From positions 1 through 9,866 of the forward strand of contig DAOWJR010000029.1 in NCBI GenBank assembly GCA_030640275.1: a stretch of DNA of 9,866 bases. Reading direction: 5' to 3'. The position numbers were made by a program, and so were the translations under genes. Position 1 is the stretch's first letter; each line of letters opens with the position of its first letter. Under the pieces are notes generated by a model, which worked only from the letters and a program-made list of their open reading frames with translations, did not search any database and was not told the DNA's origin. Positions 1 through 7,409 of this stretch are shown in pieces. This DNA comes from Actinomycetes bacterium. GTDB lineage: Bacteria > Actinomycetota > Humimicrobiia > JAHJRV01.

Positions 1-417
1 CACTGGATGTATTTTTATGAAGATGATTTTGTCTTTCACAGAATAAGCTTTCCTATGAATTTCTCTGCCTTCACTACTCCTGAAGGAAAAAGTTCTATTT
101 CAACTGAGATAGCATATTCTAAGTTTAGACCTATGAGTAAAGATACTGTGATTGAAAGAGCTATTAATAGTTTAAAAAAAGCTAACTTACTTTTTAATGA
201 TGACAAAATTGAAGTAACCCAGGTTTTAAATTTGAAATATGCATATATAATCTATGATTTAAATCATAGAAAAAATGTAGATAAGATTCACAGTTTTTTA
301 ATAGCAAATAATATCATTTCCTGTGGAAGATTTGGCGAGTGGGAGTACTTTAATATGGACCATAGCATAATGAGCGGAAAAAAAGCAGCAGATAAGTTGA
401 ATAAATTACTCTACTAA
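1..417 (+). CDS. FAD-dependent oxidoreductase resembling UDP-galactopyranose mutase / amine oxidase, C-terminal part (5' end outside window)
   Basis: The reading frame is open from base 1 and ends at TAA 415-417. The ATG at 7-9 is internal, because the frame continues upstream through His-Trp codons, so only about 138 C-terminal residues are visible. They include an FHRISFP-type segment followed by a run rich in Phe and Ser, and near the end a CGRFGEWEYFNMD stretch followed by SIMSGKKAAD. In UDP-galactopyranose mutase-like and protoporphyrinogen-oxidase-like flavoproteins, a Gly-Arg-x-Gly...Tyr-x-Asn-Met-Asp segment lies by the FAD near the C-terminus, followed by a helix in which the protein ends. 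Relatives are common in O-antigen and capsule clusters, where some make furanose or otherwise altered nucleotide sugars; the substrate cannot be read here. The N-terminal dinucleotide-binding GxGxxG motif would lie outside the window. The gene converges on the Wzt gene and overlaps its 3' end by 12 bp. Confidence 0.82.
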   Translation, partial: HWMYFYEDDFVFHRISFPMNFSAFTTPEGKSSISTEIAYSKFRPMSKDTVIERAINSLKKANLLFNDDKIEVTQVLNLKYAYIIYDLNHRKNVDKIHSFLIANNIISCGRFGEWEYFNMDHSIMSGKKAADKLNKLLY

Positions 418-2001
418 TATTTCCTTCTGTAAAAAATCTCCACCTGAGTCTGAGAACCAGCTAAAGAATTCTTTTACCAAATCTATCTTTAAAAAGTATT
501 TACCCTCTTTTCGAGGACTTTTTATATTAACTTCTGTTTCTAAAATCTCATCAGGATTTATGGTTTTAGGCAAGGAGGTCCTGATTCCTTCCAAGGGTAA
601 GGTCTCTCCTTTTTCATCAATCCATCTATAGCCAATCCTAACAGGGTAATTTGGATTATCCTTTTCATTCTGCCATAGAAATTTACTGATATTTTGAATT
701 TTTAAATTAATTGTATAAATCTTATCTTTTTTCATTATCTCTGGAATATTGTCGGAAATAAATTTTACAGCATAAACATTCTCTTCTTCCTCCAAACTAA
801 CCTTAGTTCCAAGATCAACTATACCCTCCAATTTACCTCTACTTCGTACATAAAAAATTAAAGCTCTTTCCCTTAAATCATAATAGCTTTCAGAATCTCT
901 ATCTTTAACATAGACTGTTAGGTAATAAGCTCCTTCATTTAAACTCATTTTTTGAGAGAAAGTTACCTGAACCCTCATCCCTTCAGGGAAAATACCAGTA
1001 TCTTTTTCTAACCAATCAGTATTTGTTTCATAAATCTTTGTTCCTTCCTCGTCCTCTATCTGTAATCCAAATACTGGTTTTTTTACACTATTTTCAAAAA
1101 CAACCTCAGCTGCTACATTAATCTCATCATTTGAATATACATTTTTTACAATATTTAAATTTCTATCTATCAATTTAATATTAGTTATAAAAAGGTCACC
1201 TGTTCCTCTCCTTAAAATAATGGGTTTCTCTTTAACTGCTAACTCTTCCTCTTTCTGAGCTGCATAACTGAGATATTCCCTATTTACTGCATCTGGCTCA
1301 TCCTCAATAATAGTATTTCCATCTATAAGCAAAATTGCTTTTGTGCAGTATCTTGAAATTGCATCTAAGTCATGTGAAACAATGACTATTGTTTTACCCA
1401 TATCTTTGAAATTCTGTATCACACCTTTACATTTCTCCTGAAACATCCTATCCCCAACAGCAAGCACTTCATCAATTAAGAGAATATCAGGATCTACATT
1501 TATTGCTATTGTGAATCCAAGCCTGATATACATTCCAGAAGAATAGTTTTTAACAGGTGTGTCTATGAACCTCTCTAAACCTGAAAATTTTACAATATCA
1601 TCAAATCTTTCCTCAATCTTTTTTCGAGGAATTCCCAGAAGTGAAGCATTTAAAAAGATGTTTTCTCTTCCAGTTAAATCAGGATGAAAACCTGTACCAA
1701 GTTCAAGTAAAGCAGAAAGAGAACCGTTAACATTTATAGTTCCTTCTGTTGGTTGAATTATCCCTGCAATTAACTTTAGAATAGTACTTTTTCCTGAGCC
1801 ATTTGGTCCAATTATTCCAAATGTTTCACCCTTTTTTACTTTGAAAGAAACATTGTCTAAAGCGATGAAATCTTCATATGTTGACCTTTTTCTATGAATT
1901 ATAGTTTCTTTTAAGCTTGGATTTATATCATGATATATTCGAAATTTCTTTGTAACCGAATCAAAAACTATTGCATTGTCATTACTTTTTAAACCAACCA
2001 T
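406..2001 (-). CDS. wzt: ABC exporter ATPase, Wzt type, with two C-terminal beta domains
   Basis: This is the cytoplasmic ATPase of a polysaccharide ABC exporter, 531 residues. The nucleotide-binding domain spans about 10-250, with Walker A GPNGSGKST at 65-73, the LELGTGFHPDLTGREN segment typical of Wzt/TagH ATPases from about 99, signature YSSGM at 153-157, Walker B ending in D177-E178, and switch histidine H210. Residues about 265-390 look like Wzt_C, the domain that binds the finished glycan in E. coli O8/O9a-type exporters. Residues about 425-531 form a further beta-rich domain, making the protein roughly 100 residues longer than the classical E. coli form. That extra domain resembles one in the GT-C-like protein encoded two genes upstream. 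The ATG follows the permease stop codon directly, with no spacer, and has a strong ribosome binding site. Family assignment is secure; glycan identity is unknown. Confidence 0.95.
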   Translation of the reverse strand: MVGLKSNDNAIVFDSVTKKFRIYHDINPSLKETIIHRKRSTYEDFIALDNVSFKVKKGETFGIIGPNGSGKSTILKLIAGIIQPTEGTINVNGSLSALLELGTGFHPDLTGRENIFLNASLLGIPRKKIEERFDDIVKFSGLERFIDTPVKNYSSGMYIRLGFTIAINVDPDILLIDEVLAVGDRMFQEKCKGVIQNFKDMGKTIVIVSHDLDAISRYCTKAILLIDGNTIIEDEPDAVNREYLSYAAQKEEELAVKEKPIILRRGTGDLFITNIKLIDRNLNIVKNVYSNDEINVAAEVVFENSVKKPVFGLQIEDEEGTKIYETNTDWLEKDTGIFPEGMRVQVTFSQKMSLNEGAYYLTVYVKDRDSESYYDLRERALIFYVRSRGKLEGIVDLGTKVSLEEEENVYAVKFISDNIPEIMKKDKIYTINLKIQNISKFLWQNEKDNPNYPVRIGYRWIDEKGETLPLEGIRTSLPKTINPDEILETEVNIKSPRKEGKYFLKIDLVKEFFSWFSDSGGDFLQKEILVE

Positions 2002-2796
2002 TTATATCTCCTCTGCAAACCGAGGACTTAATTTATTAAACAGATAATAACCAAAAAGTAAAATTGCTATAGATAGTGACAAGCATAATAATAGGGTTCT
2101 AAGAGATAGAAATTCTAACTGTGCAGGAAAATTAACATAATAAAAGATGTTTCTATACAAAATTGTGAAAACAGTCATTGGATTTACTATCATTAAATAC
2201 CTGAATTTTTCAGGAACTATTCCAATATTGTAAATTATTGGAGTTGCAAAAAACCAGATAAGCATAAAAATATTTAAAATATGTTTAGTATCACGAAAAT
2301 AGACATTTACACTACTTACAATTAATGTTGCTCCAATTACTAAAAATATCTGTATAAGAATAATTAATGGTAGTAGATATAAAAGTTTGTAAAATTTGTA
2401 ACCCATAAATATCAAAAGAATAAAAAATGCAACAAGCTCTAAAAGAAAATTTATGAAATTTGAGAATATTATTGATAAGGGCAGTATCTCACGAGGAAAT
2501 TTTATTTTATTTATTAGATGACTATTTCCAACTATGCTATCAATACCAACATTTAATGAACTTGCTAAAAAATTCCAGGGTATCAATCCACTAAGTAAAA
2601 AAATCGGAAAATCTTTAGTTGTTGATCCCAAAACAATTGAAAATACAAAAGTGTAGACTAAAGTCATAATCATTGGATTAAGTAGCGACCAGAAAATTCC
2701 TAAGATTGAACCTCTATATCTAACCTTGAGTTCCTTTCTTGTTAGATTCCAAAGAAGCTCCCTGTATTTGAATAATTCTTTGAAATAATTAATCAT
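2002..2796 (-). CDS. wzm: ABC-2 type polysaccharide export permease, Wzm type
   Basis: This 264-residue integral membrane protein has the usual length of the family. The N-terminal interfacial region carries a LTRKELKVRYRGSILG segment (about 18-33) followed by FWSLLNP (35-41), which is characteristic of Wzm/TagG/RfbA permeases. About six hydrophobic segments follow, at roughly 34-57, 63-83, 105-131, 138-162, 172-192 and 230-253. NVYFRDT (164-170) and NPMT (205-208) are further conserved spots. It should pair with the adjacent Wzt ATPase as a dimer of each and move an undecaprenyl- or polyprenyl-diphosphate-linked glycan outward. Its TAA abuts the ATPase ATG, indicating translational coupling. 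The start has AGGA with a 5-nt spacer. Confidence 0.95.
   Translation of the reverse strand: MINYFKELFKYRELLWNLTRKELKVRYRGSILGIFWSLLNPMIMTLVYTFVFSIVLGSTTKDFPIFLLSGLIPWNFLASSLNVGIDSIVGNSHLINKIKFPREILPLSIIFSNFINFLLELVAFFILLIFMGYKFYKLLYLLPLIILIQIFLVIGATLIVSSVNVYFRDTKHILNIFMLIWFFATPIIYNIGIVPEKFRYLMIVNPMTVFTILYRNIFYYVNFPAQLEFLSLRTLLLCLSLSIAILLFGYYLFNKLSPRFAEEI
2008..2013 (-). promoter_or_regulatory. Shine-Dalgarno site for wzt, inside the last codons of wzm
   Basis: On the minus strand the sequence reads GAGGAG, then six bases, then ATG. The site overlaps the Glu-Glu codons at the permease C-terminus, so ribosomes finishing wzm end where wzt begins. It is the strongest ribosome binding site in the window and fits coupled, stoichiometric synthesis of the two exporter subunits. 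Confidence 0.8.
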
Positions 2797-2831
2797 AAGA
2801 TTCCTGTAATAAATAAATTCAATTTTTATTA

Positions 2832-2860
2832 ATTATATCTATTATTAAAAAATATTATAA
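2832..2860 (-). promoter_or_regulatory. Possible promoter for wzm-wzt
   Basis: In the 78-bp gap between the large membrane-protein gene and wzm, the minus strand carries TATAAT (2837-2832), with TTATAA 17 bases upstream (2860-2855). A second TATAAT lies at 2859-2854. The gap is almost pure A+T, so such hexamers arise easily by chance. If unused, wzm-wzt would depend on read-through from the upstream gene. Confidence 0.22.
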
Positions 2861-2874
2861 AAAAAATTAGATAC

Positions 2875-5800
2875 TTAATTTTTTTTATTTAAAAAGGGAA
2901 TATATTTTCCAAAAATAGATAGCAATCCAAATAAAATAAAAACAAAGAAAGAAAATATTATAGAAGGTTCAAAATGACCTGTTTTTAAATATTTAATTTC
3001 AATATCATAATTACCAATCTTATCAATAAACCATGCAGTACCATAATCTCTATTACATAATTTATTATCTAACTTTTCTCCTTCAATATAAGCTTCCCAT
3101 TTCATCTGAAATGGTTTATTAAAAATCAAAAAGAAAGGTTCTTTTGCATTCACATTAACAATATAATCCGATGGACCTTTCTTCTCATAACTTATTTGAT
3201 TAGCATCCATGCCAAGATTTGACTCTACATTATACACAAGTTCAACAAATCTTGTTCCTAAATAATCATTATTAAATGAGGGATTCACATTTTTAAAAGT
3301 AATATTATGCTTACCTTTGGATAGATAAATATCAGCAATTTTTACTTTTGCATCACTCTGGGCTTCAGAAAAATTACTCTTAGTCTTGGATAATTCATTC
3401 TGAAATTCAGGTATTTCATCAAAAAGAATTTGTTGCCAGTCTTTATTATCAATTCTAAATATAATGGAGTCAACATAATCTGACCATATATTGTCTACGA
3501 ATAGTTCGTATTTTCCTTCCAATGGAATATTAAATTCAAATGGTTCTGATACATAATTGAAATATTTTTTATATAGATTTCTTTTAAGTTCATTAGCTAA
3601 TTCTATTAATACAATTTTTTCCTTTTGATCAAATTTTTGATCAGGACTAACCACTTTTACAGTTCTTATAAGTGGGGGAACCCCTTGTTCAGAAAACCTT
3701 GTTACATTCTCATCAATTAGATCAAACTCTAAAATATAATTCCCTGGAGTAGTTGGAGTTCTAATATTAGCTTGAATAGTTATATATTCATTTGGAGAAA
3801 TAGATTCAGGAAGTTCAATTTTTTCACCTTCATATATAATATTGTCACTATAATTTTTCATTAAGCAGGGTAAACATTTTTTAAAATCCCCATTTTTTTC
3901 ACTATCATATTCAATTTCTTGACCTTTATCCAGATTATACCAGCGATAAGCTAAAAGAACAGGACTTTCACTTTCCTTTGGCCATTTGACTGTTCCTAAA
4001 TTTGCAACATCTACTGGAATTAAATAAGACTCATTAGTTAGCATAACGGATTTAGTTTTACTATTGTCATTATAGAAGACTCCATATTTTTGGGGTTTAA
4101 ATATAATTTCAACAGGAACTATTATTTTACTTACTTCATTGATAAATTTTTTATTACTATCTCCTACTATCTCTGAAATTAATATGATATCTTCACCATC
4201 AAAATCCTCAAATCTTAAAATTTCACTTAAGGAATATATGTCACCCTCTATCCAGTAAATATTTCCTGTTGGATAAATCTCTTTCTTCAAAACTTTAATA
4301 CCAGTATCATAAACAGTTACTTCTTCAAACTGCTTAACTAAATCCAATTTTTCAAGATTATGAAGTTTATATTCTGCATGCTCAGGTTGATTGTCATGAG
4401 CTATAACATATTTAATACCATAAAATTTCAAAAGGTCTATATCAGACGGTTCTCTTAAGTCATCCAAGATTTTTCGAATCTCATCTGCATAGGTATTTAA
4501 ATAAATTCCATTAAACATCCTTTTTTGATGTCTGAACTGATAAAAACTGTATATTGAATTTTCTATATGTTCCCTTGACGCCAAAGGATATTCAACTATT
4601 ATAAAATCCTCGGGTTGTTCTTTAATCCATTTGTAAACATCAGGAGTTTTTAATAAATCTGTAGTATGAAATGGTGGAAAGTTTATAAATTCAAAAATAA
4701 TAAAAAGAATTACTACAACAGCAAATACTACTTTATATTTAACTGATTTCATTTTTTCTAAGATTTTACTCATCCCAATACTTGCAATCACTATCAAAGA
4801 CATAAGGATAAATGGATAAAATCTTGTGTAAACTCTAAATATGGGAATTAACTTAAAAAGATAATATGATGGAAACTTAATCTCTCTGCCAAAAATATTC
4901 ATTGTTGGGTCAAGTGAAACGATAACCGAAAAGACAAATAAAACAATCAGGAAAAAAACTAAAAAATTCTTATTATTTATTATCTTAGAGGATTTTTTCA
5001 ACTTATTTCTATCATTTTTTTGGCGATTTTCTATTATATTTGAATTTCTCATAAACTCAATTTTATTCTTCTTAAAATAAAGATAATAAATCCCAATCAA
5101 AGCAAAGATAATTGGCACATATCCCAAATATAATGTAGATTCTAATAAACTGCTTCCATGAAGATGGGAAAAAACAAAGTTTGAAACAATGTTTTTAAAA
5201 AATGGATTTCCTGCAGATGGAATAAAATATTCCCATATTCTTGCCGAATATGTTTCTAATTGAATTAGATCTCTTGTAAAATCTGTTGGTTCCTTTTTAA
5301 TAGCTGTAAATAGTGGTAAAAAGTGTGGGAGAACTATTAATGTAAAAACAATTCCTGCTAAAAAAATTTTCAAAAAATACCAAAATGAAAGTCCCACATT
5401 TTTTTCTTTTATTATGGAATATAAAATCCTCGATATAAAAAATAAAACCGTTAAAAGAATTGTAAAGAATCCATAATAGTATGACATCAAAAAAAGTAAT
5501 GAAAAGGTAAATCCCCATACAATTGCACTTTTAATAGTTTTTTTCTCATTAAATTTGAATAGAAAAAGAAAATATAGAGGAATCAACTCAATTTGAGAAA
5601 GCAAAATATGTCCCTGAATTCGGAAATAATGATAAGGACAGAGTGAATATATTAAACCAGATATCATGCTAACTATCTTGTTCTTTGTAAAATGGTGTAC
5701 AAGGAAATACATTGTGATTGCTGAAAGTGAAAAGCTTAAAAATAGAATAATATTATAAGCAGAAATTTCTCCAAAAATATTTGAAAAAATAAAAACTAAA

Positions 5801-6072
5801 CTGTCTGTAAACTGGTATGGTATAGCATTACTATAATCATGACCAAAAGGAGCTGCAATTATTGGACAAAAAAGGTTTAAAATATTATCTTTCCAGGCTT
5901 TCTTAAACCACCATATATACCAGACAGTTCCAGATGAATCACCATGACTCCCAATAAAGATAGAATTAAATTTGAAAATTAGAGGGTATGTCCAGATAAT
6001 GCTTATTAATATAAAGAAAGTGAAGATAATAATTTCACTTTTATATTTTTTAAACCAATTTTTTTTATTCAT
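2875..6072 (-). CDS. GT-C/YfhO-type membrane protein with large extracytoplasmic beta region, probable glycosyltransferase
   Basis: This protein has 1065 residues. Residues 1-465 are multi-spanning, with about a dozen hydrophobic segments (for example 12-32, 104-126, 183-221, 231-257, 315-333, 368-387, 417-436, 446-464). The first outer loop holds GDSSGTVWYIWW (44-55); D45 is a candidate for the acidic catalytic residue that GT-C enzymes carry there. FGHDYSN (76-82) and YHYFRIQGHILLSQIELIPL (147-166) recur in large uncharacterised GT-C-like proteins. The rest appears extracytoplasmic: a region about 470-600, a beta domain about 680-808 shared with the Wzt C-terminus, a carbohydrate-binding-module-like region about 820-950, and a YfhO-like end about 975-1030 before a last membrane helix (1036-1057). 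A likely role is adding sugars from a lipid-phosphate donor to an exported glycan. The ATG has no good Shine-Dalgarno; no upstream in-frame ATG precedes the stop at 6103-6105. Family moderately sure; activity inferred. Confidence 0.85.
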   Translation of the reverse strand: MNKKNWFKKYKSEIIIFTFFILISIIWTYPLIFKFNSIFIGSHGDSSGTVWYIWWFKKAWKDNILNLFCPIIAAPFGHDYSNAIPYQFTDSLVFIFSNIFGEISAYNIILFLSFSLSAITMYFLVHHFTKNKIVSMISGLIYSLCPYHYFRIQGHILLSQIELIPLYFLFLFKFNEKKTIKSAIVWGFTFSLLFLMSYYYGFFTILLTVLFFISRILYSIIKEKNVGLSFWYFLKIFLAGIVFTLIVLPHFLPLFTAIKKEPTDFTRDLIQLETYSARIWEYFIPSAGNPFFKNIVSNFVFSHLHGSSLLESTLYLGYVPIIFALIGIYYLYFKKNKIEFMRNSNIIENRQKNDRNKLKKSSKIINNKNFLVFFLIVLFVFSVIVSLDPTMNIFGREIKFPSYYLFKLIPIFRVYTRFYPFILMSLIVIASIGMSKILEKMKSVKYKVVFAVVVILFIIFEFINFPPFHTTDLLKTPDVYKWIKEQPEDFIIVEYPLASREHIENSIYSFYQFRHQKRMFNGIYLNTYADEIRKILDDLREPSDIDLLKFYGIKYVIAHDNQPEHAEYKLHNLEKLDLVKQFEEVTVYDTGIKVLKKEIYPTGNIYWIEGDIYSLSEILRFEDFDGEDIILISEIVGDSNKKFINEVSKIIVPVEIIFKPQKYGVFYNDNSKTKSVMLTNESYLIPVDVANLGTVKWPKESESPVLLAYRWYNLDKGQEIEYDSEKNGDFKKCLPCLMKNYSDNIIYEGEKIELPESISPNEYITIQANIRTPTTPGNYILEFDLIDENVTRFSEQGVPPLIRTVKVVSPDQKFDQKEKIVLIELANELKRNLYKKYFNYVSEPFEFNIPLEGKYELFVDNIWSDYVDSIIFRIDNKDWQQILFDEIPEFQNELSKTKSNFSEAQSDAKVKIADIYLSKGKHNITFKNVNPSFNNDYLGTRFVELVYNVESNLGMDANQISYEKKGPSDYIVNVNAKEPFFLIFNKPFQMKWEAYIEGEKLDNKLCNRDYGTAWFIDKIGNYDIEIKYLKTGHFEPSIIFSFFVFILFGLLSIFGKYIPFLNKKN

Positions 6073-6114
6073 TTTAACTTTTTTGAATTTATTTCTGAAA
6101 AGTTATTAGTATAA

Positions 6115-6142
6115 TTTACATTCTTAACAAATATAATGTAAA
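6115..6142 (-). repeat. 8-bp inverted repeat in the leader of the large membrane-protein gene
   Basis: TTTACATT at 6115-6122 is matched by its exact reverse complement at 6135-6142, with a 12-base loop. It lies 43-70 bases upstream of the start codon, so it would be in the 5' untranslated RNA if the promoter at 6173-6200 is used. It has no GC-rich stem or following T-run, so it is not a convincing terminator. In DNA this AT-rich a repeat of this size can be accidental. Confidence 0.25.
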
Positions 6143-6172
6143 AAGTTAGTTTTTCAAAATAAACTTAATCTG

Positions 6173-6200
6173 ATTATAATAGTTACAAGAAAATAATCAA
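6173..6200 (-). promoter_or_regulatory. Candidate sigma-70-like promoter for the large membrane-protein gene
   Basis: Reading the minus strand, TTGATT (6200-6195) is followed after 16 bases by TATAAT (6178-6173). This is four of six matches at -35 and six of six at -10, the best such pair I found in the intergenic regions. It would start transcription near 6165, about 90 bases before the ATG. The 215-bp gap (6073-6287) that holds it contains no convincing gene. Confidence 0.33.
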
Positions 6201-6287
6201 TAAAAGTGGGGGTTATTCAAAATTCCTAAATAATGATTGTTGTAACAATTTAAAATTAACTAATAGACATTTAAATTTAAAAATTTC

Positions 6288-7031
6288 TTATAATTCATAA
6301 TAATTTAATATATATAATCTATAAAAAATTGCCACAGTATCCCATAAAACATCAAATATTGCCTTGAGACCTACGCTTCTAAATTTCTTAGGTTTAAATA
6401 CTAATTTTACAGGAGCATCAACAATCTTATGCCCAAGTTTGTGAATTATAAGTAAAAGCTCTAAGTCAAAAGCAAATCTTTTTACTAAAATTCTTTCAAA
6501 AGCTCCTTTGAGTGGTTCAAATTTAAACATCTTTAATCCAGTTTGTGTATCTCTAATTGGTAAGTTAAATAAGATTAATATAAGTAAGTAATAAGCATCA
6601 CTCATAATTTTTCTATACCAAGGATAATCTACTACTGAATCTGGATGTCTTTTAGAACCTATAACTACATCTGCTTCTTTTTCCTTTAAATGTTTAAATA
6701 ATATTCCTATTTGTTCTGGAGGTAGGTCTAAATCAGCATCCATAAAAACAACTAAGTCACCATTAACATGTTCAAAACCACTTTTTATAGCAAAGCCTTT
6801 ACCCATATTTGTATCACCACATCTAATCACTTTCACATGACTATTATTACTACCTGCTTCCTTTGCCATTAAAAAAGTATCATCATCACTTCCATCATCA
6901 ACAATTATAATTTCATATTTATTTCCTATTTCCTCAAATACTTTTATAGTCTCTTCTATAGTGTTTGAGATATTATCACTTTCATTATATGCAGGAATTA
7001 TTACTGATATTTTCCCTTTAAAATTCTCCAA
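6288..7031 (-). CDS. Family 2 glycosyltransferase, polyprenyl/dolichyl-phosphate sugar synthase-like
   Basis: This 247-residue GT-A-fold enzyme resembles dolichyl-phosphate glucose/mannose synthases. SVIIPAYNES opens the nucleotide-binding fold (9-18). VDDGS (44-48) and DADLDLPPEQ (98-107) are the nucleotide- and metal-binding aspartates, RDTQTGLKMF (160-169) is the conserved segment of polyprenyl-phosphate sugar synthases, and KFRSVG (216-221) also fits that group. It lacks the C-terminal membrane helices of bacterial GtrB-type enzymes, so it is probably peripheral, with only short hydrophobic stretches near 146-157 and 232-242. It would transfer one sugar from UDP or GDP to a lipid phosphate on the cytoplasmic side, making a donor for a GT-C enzyme; one is encoded directly downstream. 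The start is TTG at 7031-7029, with AAAGGA and an 8-nt spacer; the next in-frame Met is residue 55, inside the fold. Donor sugar unknown. Confidence 0.92.
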   Translation of the reverse strand: MENFKGKISVIIPAYNESDNISNTIEETIKVFEEIGNKYEIIIVDDGSDDDTFLMAKEAGSNNSHVKVIRCGDTNMGKGFAIKSGFEHVNGDLVVFMDADLDLPPEQIGILFKHLKEKEADVVIGSKRHPDSVVDYPWYRKIMSDAYYLLILILFNLPIRDTQTGLKMFKFEPLKGAFERILVKRFAFDLELLLIIHKLGHKIVDAPVKLVFKPKKFRSVGLKAIFDVLWDTVAIFYRLYILNYYEL

Positions 7032-7240
7032 TTTATCAATCCTTTAAAAAAATTATTAAAAAAATATTTACTACTTTCTTTTAGTTCAAATAAACTAAAG
7101 ATTCCATACTTTCTAAAATTAATCTTAATAGTTTTTTATATGACAGATGATTATCATATAATTAATTAGAAATAAAATTATAATAACAATTATACATAAA
7201 TTTTTTGAAAATTTTCCTATTCCCAAAATATTAATTTTGT

Positions 7241-7254
7241 TATTCTTAAGAATA
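7241..7254. promoter_or_regulatory. 14-bp perfect palindrome, possible operator
   Basis: TATTCTTAAGAATA is its own reverse complement and sits near the middle of the divergent gap, where a dimeric regulator could act on both genes. No match to a known operator was recognised, and the composition makes chance plausible. Confidence 0.25.
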
Positions 7255-7304
7255 CTGCTATTGCATTGTATTATAATTTATTTATTATAAAAATGATTTC
7301 ATTT

Positions 7305-7338
7305 TTCAACTACAACAATAAATTGAGTATAATATAAT
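7305..7338 (+). promoter_or_regulatory. Candidate promoter for the + strand glycosyltransferase gene
   Basis: TTCAAC (7305-7310) is followed after 17 bases by TATAAT (7328-7333), which overlaps a second TATAAT (7333-7338). The -35 match is weak (three of six). Transcription would begin about 65-70 bases before the ATG at 7410. Confidence 0.3.
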
Positions 7339-7409
7339 TTTAAAAAAAAGGTAACTATAGTTATAAAAGATGCATAAATTAAGGTTTTAATCTTAAATTC
7401 ATTAAAAAA

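Larger units (their letters stand above)
7032..7409. other. 378-bp AT-rich divergent intergenic region
   Basis: This gap lies between the starts of two divergent glycosyltransferase genes and must hold the promoter of the + strand gene and any promoter of the minus-strand one. It contains many TATAAT-like hexamers on both strands, a 14-bp perfect palindrome (7241-7254), an 11-base palindrome with a single-base centre (7147-7157), and a 7-bp inverted repeat (7080-7086 with 7093-7099) that would lie in the leader of the minus-strand gene. I see no coding potential, RNA gene or mobile-element end. Confidence 0.7.

Noticed and set aside
2855..2874. Run of eight Ts on the minus strand just after the large membrane-protein gene, as a terminator
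   Set aside because: No GC-rich or stable stem precedes it, and the whole gap is A+T.
5297..5518. 73-codon minus-strand open frame inside the large membrane-protein gene
   Set aside because: It lies in another frame of a gene with clear membrane-protein features, has low-complexity hydrophobic composition and no ribosome binding evidence.
7147..7157. ATGATTATCAT, identical to the core of a Fur box
   Set aside because: Only the central 11 bases match; the outer four positions on each side of the 19-bp consensus all disagree, so a Fur site is not supported.
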